Source of the DNA: Bacteroides sp. UBA7333
Lineage (GTDB): Bacteria > Bacteroidota > Bacteroidia > Bacteroidales > Bacteroidaceae
Direction of reading: 5' to 3'
DNA: 64,000 bases
Assembly (NCBI GenBank): GCA_002471195.1
Contig: DKPN01000062.1
Location: 39,489 to 103,488 of the forward strand
In this document: in pieces, positions 36,501 through 43,403 of the stretch
How the letters are laid out: every line of letters starts with the position of its first letter
How positions within the stretch are numbered: the stretch's first letter is position 1
Notes under the pieces: generated by a model
What the model was told of the DNA's origin: nothing
The model's database searches: none
The model's input: only the letters and a program-made list of their open reading frames with translations
Program-made: the position numbers and the translations under genes

Positions 36501-37828
36501 GTTCAGAAGTACAACGTCCACTAGCCACTGTAGTAATTGGAGGACTCATACTATCAACTATACTCACTCTAATTATTATTCCGGTGTTTTATCGCTTAAT
36601 TCATCAGTCGGGTGTTTCAATGAAACGCAAAAAAGGTTGGTCGAAATTTTTATTTATTTTTCCCATGCTAGTATTTGCTTCTTCACTAGATGCTCAGAAC
36701 ACATCCAATCTTGTCAGTCTAGAACAAGCCATAGAAATAGCGAAACAACATCATCCGCGTTTAATGATAGCTAACAATAACATCAAGCAAGCCCATGCTA
36801 CAAGAGGCGAAATTATAGAGACTACATTAACTTCATTCAGTTATTCATGGGGACAATTAAATAGTGAGGACAAAAATGATCGCGAAATATCAATTGAACA
36901 AAGTTTTGGATCATTATTGACTCCATTTTATAAAAACACATTAGTGAATCAACGTATCAAATCGAGCACACATTATTATGCGATGGTCGAAAAAGAGATT
37001 ATAGCTGAGGTAAAGCGTGCCTGGGCCTATTATCAATATGCTCACAATTTAAATAAACTTTATCAAAACCAAGAAGAGATGGCGACTAACTTAAAAAAGA
37101 TAGCAACATTACGGTATGAGCAAGGAGAAATAAATTTACTGGAAAAGAACATGTTGTCTACTTTGGCAGCCGAACTAGACAATCGTCAATTTCAAGCAAA
37201 ACAAGAAGAGCAACTCGCATTGGATCGATTTCGTTGGAGTTGTTATACCGATCTAGAAATTGTACCTAAAGATATTTCACATGAAACGTTTCCAACTGAG
37301 ATTATTGAAGAATCTCTATCAACACCACATTTGAGTTATTTTTATAATCGAATATCTGAAGCCAAAACAGAATTAAACATTGAACGTAGTCGCTTCTTTC
37401 CTGAACTGTCGATTGGTTATACTCGCCAACATATATTGCCAATAAAGAATCTCAATTCGTGGATGATAGGTATATCAGTGCCTATCTTTTTTGCTCCTCA
37501 AACAAGTAAAGTTAAGCAAGCCAAAATAGCTTATATCAATACTCAAATAGAAGCAGATGAGAATATACGTCAGCTAAGAAATAAATTGATCGAACTTACT
37601 TCTCTACTGTATCGAGACAAAGCTAATATACAATATTATACTGAAACAGCACTCAACGAAGCTAAAGCACTCGAAGAGGCTGCTAGAATTCAGTTACAAT
37701 ATAGCAATATTGATATATCAGACTATGTGCAATCGATAAATGCTGCACGCGATATAAGAAGTAATTATATTGAAGCGATTTATCGATATAATATTTCTGC
37801 ACTCGAATATGAATTATATAAACAATAA
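33503..37828 (+). CDS. CzcA/CusA-type RND metal efflux pump fused to a TolC-like outer-membrane channel
   Basis: 1441 residues in one frame. Residues 1-1039 are a complete heavy-metal RND pump: N-terminal helix VFIGITTLFLLILGIYS, porter loops, and helix 4 with DFGIVVDGSIVIVEG (Asp400, Asp406, Glu413), the signature of the divalent-cation (Zn/Co/Cd) HME1 pumps rather than of the Cu/Ag pump CusA. Residues 1040-1441 begin Met-Lys-Arg-Lys-Lys, then a hydrophobic stretch FLFIFPMLVFASS and a signal-peptidase-like SLDAQ, followed by a TolC-family outer-membrane factor (LEQAIEIAKQHHPRL, long coiled coils, SIGYTRQHI). Such long pumps are known in Bacteroidetes. The adaptor gene follows after 18 bp, then a two-component pair. 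Export of a metal cation is inferred. Confidence 0.92.
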   Translation: MLEAIVRFSIKKKVFIGITTLFLLILGIYSMLTLPVDAVPDITNNQVQIVTISPTLAPQEVEQLITMPIEIAMSNIMNVEEIRSVSRFGLSLVTVVFKENVPTLDARQLINEQIQTVSNEIPTELGIPEMMPITTGLGEIYQYILKVDSAYEDKYDAMQLRTIQDWIVKRQLSGIPGIVEINSFGGNLKQYEVAVDPDALFSLNITIGEVFDALSRNNQNTGGSYIEKDKNAYYIRSEGMLNHLDDIRMVVIANRNGIPVHIDDVSEVRFGSPKRFGAMTKDGKGECVGGIAMMLKGANANMVTTELEKRVEKIQKMLPMGVSIEPYLNRSELVSRNISTVIYNLVEGAIIVFVILIIFLGNVRAGLIVASVIPLAMLFGFIMMRIFGVTANLMSLGAIDFGIVVDGSIVIVEGILAHIYSKSFRGRKLSRNEMDREVEKGASKVVKSATFAVVIILIVFFPILTLGGIEGKYFTPMAKTLVFCIIGALLLSLTYVPMMASLFLKHTIEIKPTFADHFFEWLNKGYQKILKLCLRFSWSTIIVSFAAFISSIFLFGRLGAEFIPTLDEGDFAMQMTLPAGSSLTESIEVSLAAEKTLMNEFPEIEHVVAKIGTAEVPTDPMAVEDADIMIVMKPFAEWSSATSRSEMVEKMKKSLESLSNRAEFNFSQPIQLRFNELMTGAKADIAIKLYGEDTRELYEKAKEAAKYVEQINGASDVIVEQTMGLPQLVVKYNRGKIARYGVNIEELNTMIRTAYAGEVSGVIFENERRFDLVVRLNQNKVADLNLDRLFVRTTEGVQIPVSEFASIDLVEGPLQINRDAAKRRIVIGVNVRNADIQQVVQQISESLDKNIDLKPGYYFEYGGQFENLQNAIKTLLIVIPIALLLILLILFINFRNITYTLLVFSTVPLSLIGGILALWLRGLPFSISAGVGFIALFGVAVLNGILMLNHFHDLRASRKYGMTTQQIIKHGTPHLLRPVFLTGLVASMGFVPMAIATSAGSEVQRPLATVVIGGLILSTILTLIIIPVFYRLIHQSGVSMKRKKGWSKFLFIFPMLVFASSLDAQNTSNLVSLEQAIEIAKQHHPRLMIANNNIKQAHATRGEIIETTLTSFSYSWGQLNSEDKNDREISIEQSFGSLLTPFYKNTLVNQRIKSSTHYYAMVEKEIIAEVKRAWAYYQYAHNLNKLYQNQEEMATNLKKIATLRYEQGEINLLEKNMLSTLAAELDNRQFQAKQEEQLALDRFRWSCYTDLEIVPKDISHETFPTEIIEESLSTPHLSYFYNRISEAKTELNIERSRFFPELSIGYTRQHILPIKNLNSWMIGISVPIFFAPQTSKVKQAKIAYINTQIEADENIRQLRNKLIELTSLLYRDKANIQYYTETALNEAKALEEAARIQLQYSNIDISDYVQSINAARDIRSNYIEAIYRYNISALEYELYKQ

Positions 37829-37846
37829 ACTTTAATTAATGACCAT

Positions 37847-38755
37847 ATGAAATTTAAACATATTCTATATCCATCAATTCTTACTTTGGTTTTTACTTCG
37901 TGCCAATCGAAAATGGAAAATAGCAATGAAGCTATTTTGCCCGAAAAAAGTGTGATACAAAATACTGAAAAGTCTAAATCGAGCGATAGCATATGTGTTG
38001 ACGCATATACAGCAGCAACAGCACGTCATAATTCCGTTTCATTAAATGGAATTATCATAAATCCACCCCAAAACGATGCTACAATTGCATTAACAATGGG
38101 TGGAATCGTTAGAAGAATCGAATTATTACCAGGGCAATACATTCAAAAAGGAAGCATTATAGCAACATTAGAAAATCCAGAATTCATTGATTTACAGCAA
38201 AATTATTTGGAAAACTCTGCTCAGATGGTTTATTTAAAAGAAGAATATAATAGACAAAAAACATTATCGGAGCAAAAAGCTGCTTCACTTAAAAAATTTC
38301 AAGAATGCGAGGCAGAATATAAAACAATGCAAACTAAATTGGCAGCCGATGAAGCCCGTCTATCACTTCTTGGAATGAATGGAAAACAATTAGAAACAGA
38401 TGGTATAAAATCGTTATTAGAAGTAAAAGCTCCCATTAGTGGATATGTATCAGAAATAAATATTAACCGAGGAAAATATGTGCAAGCAGGTAATCATATA
38501 TGCAAAATTATCGATAAAAGTTCTCCTCTTCTATGTCTTACGACCTATGAAAAAGATTTGGCAGAAATTAAAAATGGAGATCAAATTAAATTCCGAGTCA
38601 ATGGAATGTCAAACGAAACTTTTGAAGCAGTGATTATTTCGATAGATCAACAAGTAGATGAAGTAAACCGTTCAATCAAAGTGTATGCTCGCATACTGCA
38701 GTCGCATTTGCAATTCCGTCCAGGCATGTATGTAACGGCACAAATTAATAATTGA
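37847..38755 (+). CDS. RND efflux periplasmic adaptor lipoprotein (CusB/CzcB type)
   Basis: 302 residues. Lipoprotein signal with lipobox VFTSC (Cys19). The membrane-fusion-protein order is visible: first half of the lipoyl domain (GGIVRRIELLPGQYIQKGSIIATLENPEF), a helical hairpin (about 105-165, Lys/Glu/Gln-rich), the second lipoyl half (VKAPISGYVSEININRGKYVQAGN), then beta-barrel and membrane-proximal parts ending FRPGMYVTAQIN. It bridges the RND pump and the TolC-like channel across the periplasm. 18 bp downstream of the pump and 39 bp upstream of the kinase. Confidence 0.92.
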   Translation: MKFKHILYPSILTLVFTSCQSKMENSNEAILPEKSVIQNTEKSKSSDSICVDAYTAATARHNSVSLNGIIINPPQNDATIALTMGGIVRRIELLPGQYIQKGSIIATLENPEFIDLQQNYLENSAQMVYLKEEYNRQKTLSEQKAASLKKFQECEAEYKTMQTKLAADEARLSLLGMNGKQLETDGIKSLLEVKAPISGYVSEININRGKYVQAGNHICKIIDKSSPLLCLTTYEKDLAEIKNGDQIKFRVNGMSNETFEAVIISIDQQVDEVNRSIKVYARILQSHLQFRPGMYVTAQINN

Positions 38756-38782
38756 AAAAAGTAATCTACATTGAAAAGCAAT

Positions 38783-38790
38783 TATATTTG
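38783..38790 (+). promoter_or_regulatory. Possible -7 element immediately before the kinase ATG
   Basis: TATATTTG ends only 4 nt before the ATG at 38795. If used, the transcript would be leaderless or nearly so. It may instead be a chance match, with the gene read from the RND operon. Confidence 0.3.
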
Positions 38791-38794
38791 CAGT

Positions 38795-39868
38795 ATGGCA
38801 GGACTAATTACATCGCTAAAAGTAGATAAATATAATGGAGCCATTGTTATTATTTCAATAACGGTGGCTACACTGATACATTTTCCGGAAACAATTTCAT
38901 TATTTCACAAATCTCATGGTGAAATTCTATTTCCAAATATGGATGCCTTAGATGTTGTTTCCGAAGTAACATTTACTTTTATATCACTACTTTTGCTTTT
39001 TACTATTAATGGTCAACTTTTTCATTTTAACTCACCGGCAACACCCATTAGTTGGAAGTCGTTATTTTTATCTTTCATTGTTATGTGGGTGTTTAGTAAC
39101 CTTTTGGGTAAAAGTTTTGTTTTTTTACACCAAACATTTAACTTACCCGCTATTGAATCAACTGTACATCATTATCTGCATCCATTGCGCGATATCATAA
39201 TGAGTACACTAGTTACTACCTCTAGTTATATTATTCATCTCATTCGTCGGCAACAACTTATAACTACTGAAAATTTAGGATTGCAATCCGAAAATATTCG
39301 TAATCAATATGAAGCATTAAAAAACCAACTAAATCCACACATGCTGTTTAATTCGCTCAATACATTACGTTCGCTAATACGCGAAGATAAAGATCGAGCA
39401 CAAGATTATATTCAAGAGCTATCGCATGTACTTAGATACACATTACAAAGTAATGAATCGCTAGTTGTTTCACTGAAAGACGAAATGAATTTTGTATCAG
39501 CATACCTATTTTTATTGAAAATGAGATATGAGGATAATTTGAAGTTCAATATCAACATAGATGCTCAGTACGAGAACTATTCGCTTCCACCCATGGCGGT
39601 ACAAATGTTAATTGAAAATGCTGTCAAACATAATGAAATAAGTAGTCGACGACCATTAACCATTGACATTAACACCGATAAAAAAGGAAATTTAAAGGTA
39701 AGCAATGCTGTACAACCAAAAATTAATAGTAACCCAGGCATGGGAGTAGGTTTGGCTAATCTTAGTAAGCGTTATCAATTGATATTTCACAAAGAAATTT
39801 CTATTACCCATGACAATAACTTTATTATTGAAATACCTTTAAGCAATAAAATAGAATGCGTACATTAA
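38795..39868 (+). CDS. LytS-type sensor histidine kinase
   Basis: About 357 residues from the ATG at 38795 (a TTG at 38771 is the alternative). Four hydrophobic helices fill the first 150 residues, with no periplasmic sensor domain. The His_kinase domain (LytS family) has LKNQLNPHMLFNSLNTLRSLI with the phospho-His in NPH, then the ATP-binding N-box MLIENAVKHNE and the G-box GMGVGLANLSKRY. It lies directly behind the metal efflux adaptor and overlaps the response-regulator gene by 13 bp. It probably senses envelope or metal stress and regulates this locus; that link is inference from position. Confidence 0.9.
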   Translation: MAGLITSLKVDKYNGAIVIISITVATLIHFPETISLFHKSHGEILFPNMDALDVVSEVTFTFISLLLLFTINGQLFHFNSPATPISWKSLFLSFIVMWVFSNLLGKSFVFLHQTFNLPAIESTVHHYLHPLRDIIMSTLVTTSSYIIHLIRRQQLITTENLGLQSENIRNQYEALKNQLNPHMLFNSLNTLRSLIREDKDRAQDYIQELSHVLRYTLQSNESLVVSLKDEMNFVSAYLFLLKMRYEDNLKFNINIDAQYENYSLPPMAVQMLIENAVKHNEISSRRPLTIDINTDKKGNLKVSNAVQPKINSNPGMGVGLANLSKRYQLIFHKEISITHDNNFIIEIPLSNKIECVH

Positions 39869-40647
39869 TCATTGAAGACGAAAAAGCAGCAGTACGAAAT
39901 CTTATTGCACTGCTTGAAGATGCCTATCCATCGATCGAAATTATCGATACACTAGATAGTATAATTGATACACTAGAGTGGTTTAAAGTTAATGAAATGC
40001 CCGAATTAATATTTATGGATATTCATTTGGCAGATGGTTCAGTATTCGAGATATTTGAACATATTGAAATCACCTCTCCTATCATCTTTACAACAGCATA
40101 TGATGAATATGCATTAAGGGCGTTCAAAGTCAATAGCATTGATTATTTATTAAAACCAATTGGCAAAAACGATATTGAAAATGCATTACGTAAGTTTCAA
40201 CAGCTAACGTTTAATACAGAACAAAACAATACAACAGCCACTACTGACCATACTGAATTAGTTCGATTATTACAGCAGATAAAAAGAACAGAAAGTTATA
40301 CAACACATTTTTTAATACCTGCCAAAGGCGACAAACTACTACCTGTATCAATTAATGACATACATCTTTTTTACATTATAGAAGGACAAGTAAGAATGGT
40401 ACTAAAAGATGGAACAGAACATTTTATAACTCAAACTTTAGATGAGCTGACCGACAATCTTAATCCCGCATTATTTTTTAGAGTCAATCGGCAATTTCTA
40501 CTTTCGCGAGAAACCATCAAAGATATTTCATTATGGTTTAATAGCCGATTGTCGATTAATCTTATTCATCCTGTGAATCACGAGAAAATACTTGTTAGTA
40601 AAACAAGAGTTCCCGATTTTAAGAATTGGTTTTCTCATAAAGTTTAG
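39856..40647 (+). CDS. LytTR-family response regulator
   Basis: 263 residues. Receiver domain (1-120): acidic pair in IIEDEK, phospho-acceptor Asp55 in LIFMDIHLADG, Thr in FTTAYDEYAL and the conserved Lys in YLLKPI. The C-terminal LytTR DNA-binding domain (about 150-260) has FLIPAKGDKLLPVSINDIHLF, FFRVNRQFLLSR and LSINLIHP. Partner of the kinase just upstream, with which it overlaps. Binds direct-repeat operators in characterised family members; no target site was identified here. Confidence 0.93.
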   Translation: MRTLIIEDEKAAVRNLIALLEDAYPSIEIIDTLDSIIDTLEWFKVNEMPELIFMDIHLADGSVFEIFEHIEITSPIIFTTAYDEYALRAFKVNSIDYLLKPIGKNDIENALRKFQQLTFNTEQNNTTATTDHTELVRLLQQIKRTESYTTHFLIPAKGDKLLPVSINDIHLFYIIEGQVRMVLKDGTEHFITQTLDELTDNLNPALFFRVNRQFLLSRETIKDISLWFNSRLSINLIHPVNHEKILVSKTRVPDFKNWFSHKV

Positions 40648-40681
40648 TACAAAAATATAAAGTTGATTTGATCAAATGCAA

Positions 40682-40723
40682 AACGTCTGTTTTCTGCATA
40701 ATTATTTTCAGAAAACAGACGTT
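40682..40723. terminator. Bidirectional terminator between LytTR gene and peptidase
   Basis: A perfect 15-bp stem AACGTCTGTTTTCTG (40682-40696) with 40709-40723, in the 98-bp gap between convergent genes. No long T-run follows on plus (ATATTTA), so its strength is uncertain. Confidence 0.65.
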
Positions 40724-40745
40724 ATATTTAAGGTGATGACGATAA

Positions 40746-42119
40746 CTAGAACATATAATCCCACATAGGAAGTTGTACCGGTTTATTATCCAATGCCTTT
40801 AATGCTTTAGCACTTAAATATTCTTTTCGTATTACAATACGGAACATGTATTCATCAAACCACTTATCGGTGAAAGTTAAATATCCATTATTGCCATTAT
40901 TTGCTCCCCAACTATTTTCAAATTCCCATTTCACAGGTTGTTCGTTATCGTCGGTATCAACAGCAATCAATGCCATGGCATGCGAAGATCCACTTTGACG
41001 TGTTAGTATACGTGCTTTTTTGTCCATACTAAAATCAATGCCTAGTAGCGAAGCGTAATCATACATATTGGGATCCATCATCCCTTTTGTACTATTCAGT
41101 TGTTTCCCCACATCGCACGATGCATACATCGCTTCATTGTTTTTAATAGATGAAATGGCACTTTTCTTAATTTCTTCATTCGGTAAATTTAAATAGCGCC
41201 AATTAATACCTTCGAGAGTATTGCGATAATTTTCAATATCATATATTTGATAATAAGGACGAGTTGGATCATTCATAATCATCACATATTGATCGGGCGA
41301 ATAATTGGCCGGCACGTTTTCTTTATAAAACTCCATAGGAGTGGATTGTAAAGTTTTTATTTCGCCTTTATTATTTTTATAACGCCAGGTAAATTCAGTA
41401 GGAGGTTCCCCCAACGTATAGCATAACAATCGATATACATCGCTCATAATTCTAAGTTTCTCTTCACGCAATTGTTTTGTTTTTTTGCCATTGGCTTTCA
41501 TCTCACGCAATTCATATCCCCCTTTACGCAAACGCTCGTTCAGTAACGATCGCAATTGGCCGGTATTTTCAGAGTGTGCTGTTTCGGCCATTACTTCTTT
41601 GGGCACAAAACCGTATTTATCGGCAACATTAAAGAAAAGATTCCAAACTCCACCATCATCTACAGGCGATGAAAAATAAGCTACTACCTCGCGATCATTA
41701 ATATCACTATTCGAGCTTTTCATGATGTTTTCTAAAAAGAGATTCGACTTTTCTAATAAGTCATAGAAATAAAGGTAATTGTGTGAAAAATCAAAACTAT
41801 TGATATCGTACTTCTTCATAATGTTAGGACGTAGCACATTCATTGAGGTAAACATCCAACATCGACCCGAACTTTTTTGATCGGTGATACCTTTTACATC
41901 GACTCTATATTTAAAAAAATGATCAATTTCGTTTTGCAACTGATGATTCAAAGCTAAATCCTTAATTTTTGATTCTGTAATAATGGCATTTTGACGCATT
42001 ACCGAATTTACATCAGCATTAAACTCTTGACGATATTTTTGAAGTTGACTCTGATCTATCGTTTGCGCACTTGCTACGGTGGCCAATGATATAATTGAAA
42101 GTGATATTATTTTTCTCAT
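40746..42119 (-). CDS. Exported bleomycin-hydrolase-like C1 peptidase
   Basis: 457 residues from the ATG at 42119; an upstream start at 42140 would lie inside the promoter. The signal peptide is 1-19 (LATVASAQ). Catalytic residues: Gln81 and Cys87 in TDQKSSGRCWMF, His in SGSSHAMALIAV, Asn in FENSWGANNGNNGY. SHNYLYFYDLLEKSNLFLE and DDGGVWNLFFNVADKYGFVP are typical bleomycin hydrolase segments. The C-terminal tail, which trims substrates to aminopeptidase size in PepC and yeast Gal6, is present. Exported, so it likely handles peptides in the periplasm. The second C1 enzyme in this window. Confidence 0.93.
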   Translation of the reverse strand: MRKIISLSIISLATVASAQTIDQSQLQKYRQEFNADVNSVMRQNAIITESKIKDLALNHQLQNEIDHFFKYRVDVKGITDQKSSGRCWMFTSMNVLRPNIMKKYDINSFDFSHNYLYFYDLLEKSNLFLENIMKSSNSDINDREVVAYFSSPVDDGGVWNLFFNVADKYGFVPKEVMAETAHSENTGQLRSLLNERLRKGGYELREMKANGKKTKQLREEKLRIMSDVYRLLCYTLGEPPTEFTWRYKNNKGEIKTLQSTPMEFYKENVPANYSPDQYVMIMNDPTRPYYQIYDIENYRNTLEGINWRYLNLPNEEIKKSAISSIKNNEAMYASCDVGKQLNSTKGMMDPNMYDYASLLGIDFSMDKKARILTRQSGSSHAMALIAVDTDDNEQPVKWEFENSWGANNGNNGYLTFTDKWFDEYMFRIVIRKEYLSAKALKALDNKPVQLPMWDYMF

Positions 42120-42137
42120 GATAAATGTATTATATTG

Positions 42138-42145
42138 CAAATATA
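42138..42145 (-). promoter_or_regulatory. -7 promoter element of the bleomycin-hydrolase-like gene
   Basis: TATATTTG on the minus strand, 19-26 nt before the ATG at 42119. Confidence 0.65.
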
Positions 42146-42253
42146 AAACATTTAAAAGTTTTATATGAAAAACCGATGGTATTGTTTGTCCTTCTAATTT
42201 ATATTGGCTATATTCGTAACATCAATCTTGAATTAGATTCAAATTTAAATTAT

Positions 42254-42288
42254 CGGTGTAGAATATTAATTCTGCGCCGTTTTTTTTT
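42254..42288 (+). terminator. Orphan intrinsic terminator
   Basis: CGGTGTAGAAT (42254-42264) pairs with ATTCTGCGCCG (42269-42279), with two G-U pairs and a 4-nt loop, followed by nine T (42280-42288). No plus-strand gene lies upstream within 1.6 kb, so it may end a small RNA or an antisense transcript. Confidence 0.6.
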
Positions 42289-42323
42289 GTAGCATTCACT
42301 TCAAAACAAATAGATTTAACGCA

Positions 42324-42407
42324 ATAATTCACAGAAATAATTTAATAAGTCACAGAGATAATATGATAACTCTTTGAGATAATATAATAATTCGCTGAAT
42401 TATACAA
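42324..42407. repeat. Four imperfect 21-bp tandem repeats
   Basis: Units start at 42324, 42345, 42366 and 42387. Units one to three share ATAA, then TC-A/T-rich, then GA(A/G)ATAAT; the fourth begins ATAATTCGCTGAATTAT. The repeats are non-coding by appearance, and the period is two turns of the helix. Confidence 0.7.
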
Positions 42408-42507
42408 GAAACTCTGTAAGTCGAAAGAAATAAGCTATTTGGATGGATCGAAAACCATTAAGAAGTTCGCGAATGTTATATTTCATTAAATAACCCATTT
42501 TCTACTA

Positions 42508-43083
42508 TTAACAAGATTTACTCCAAAACCTTACAAGATCGGCCATATAAATCTTTGCCTCTTCCTTTTTGCATATGGTACCCGGCATAGGGAAGACAAA
42601 TACAGCAGTATGAAAAATAGAATCACACTGTGGATTAAACCCATAATTGGTTTTAATTTTATTATTCGATAAAGCAGATAACAATAAATCGAGCGTACTT
42701 TTATAAGTGAATATGACAACCTTCGGACGATACCTTTCTATCTTAGATATCAAATCATCATATCCTTTTTTAACATCTTGATTGGTGGTAGGTATAAACT
42801 CACGTGAAAGTTTGGATATATGTGTCACTCCAAAACCGGCTTTTAAAGCATAGTCATCGGCCTCATTACCTTCAGGATAATCAATAATTCGCAATAAACG
42901 TAATTGTTTCCAAAACCATTGACCACGTTTACCATGAAAGAAATGAGCACTATAAATACTTTTAGGACTTGGTGTTTTACCTACAATCAATCCTTTTAAT
43001 TTACCTTCTATTGGTAATATATCGTCTAATGTAAGATAGGATATTCCATCTATTGTTATTTGAATTTGATGATTCATATTCAA
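42508..43083 (-). CDS. Uracil-DNA glycosylase superfamily protein (Mug/TDG-like)
   Basis: 191 residues. The order of segments follows the Mug/TDG branch: motif A region GLIVGKTPSPKSIYSAHFF with FWKQLRLLRI after it (compare GINPG...FWK in Mug), a central KVVIFTYKS strand, and motif B region FVFPMPGT near the C-terminus. The catalytic Asn of Mug (GINPG) is replaced, since the motif here reads GKTPS. It may act on a different damaged base or not be a glycosylase at all. Cytosolic, alone, upstream of no related gene. Superfamily placement is moderate; activity is unproven. Confidence 0.6.
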   Translation of the reverse strand: MNMNHQIQITIDGISYLTLDDILPIEGKLKGLIVGKTPSPKSIYSAHFFHGKRGQWFWKQLRLLRIIDYPEGNEADDYALKAGFGVTHISKLSREFIPTTNQDVKKGYDDLISKIERYRPKVVIFTYKSTLDLLLSALSNNKIKTNYGFNPQCDSIFHTAVFVFPMPGTICKKEEAKIYMADLVRFWSKSC

Positions 43084-43203
43084 TTTTATTGTATAAATGA
43101 TTTAGGAAATGAAATTGTTTTGACATGATCATATTCGAACGTTACATTCATCAATAAATATAGATGTAATTCATTTCTTACTAATTTTTTATGCAATATT
43201 GCA

Positions 43204-43233
43204 TTTGTATTTCAGAATATATCTGTAATTTTG
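43204..43233 (+). promoter_or_regulatory. Promoter of the nucleobase uptake operon
   Basis: A -33 TTTG (43204-43207), an 18-nt spacer and -7 TAATTTTG (43226-43233) make one of the best full matches to the Bacteroidetes consensus in this window. The start of transcription is expected near 43240, leaving a 160-nt leader. Confidence 0.7.
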
Positions 43234-43341
43234 CGCCATCTTTTAACATTTAGCACAAAAAGCAGCCAAGAAATGTATTTGACGACAATACAATTCATAT
43301 TTAAAAATAAGATATCGCATAAGTGAATGCGTCATTATATG

Positions 43342-43376
43342 AAGCCCCGTTTTACGAAAGTAAAGCAGGGCTTTTA
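43342..43376 (+). promoter_or_regulatory. Leader hairpin with GAAA tetraloop before uraA (possible attenuator)
   Basis: A 14-bp imperfect stem (43342-43355 with 43360-43373; one C-A mismatch, one G-U) capped by GAAA and followed by TTATA. It sits in the 5' leader, about 30 nt before the start codon. The T-run is short, so it may be an attenuator, an RNA-protein site or a residual terminator. Confidence 0.5.
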
Positions 43377-43403
43377 TACTTTAATTAATTTATATTTTAA
43401 TTG

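Larger units (their letters stand above)
42120..42507. other. 388-bp intergenic region between peptidase and UDG-like gene
   Basis: Contains, left to right, the -7 element of the peptidase (42138-42145, minus strand), a plus-strand terminator-like hairpin with a nine-T run that no annotated gene uses (42254-42288), and four 21-bp imperfect tandem repeats (42324-42407). No open frame of convincing composition was seen. Confidence 0.6.

Noticed and set aside
42324..42407. Possible CRISPR array
   Set aside because: Units are 21 bp and directly adjacent with no unique spacers, and no cas gene is present.
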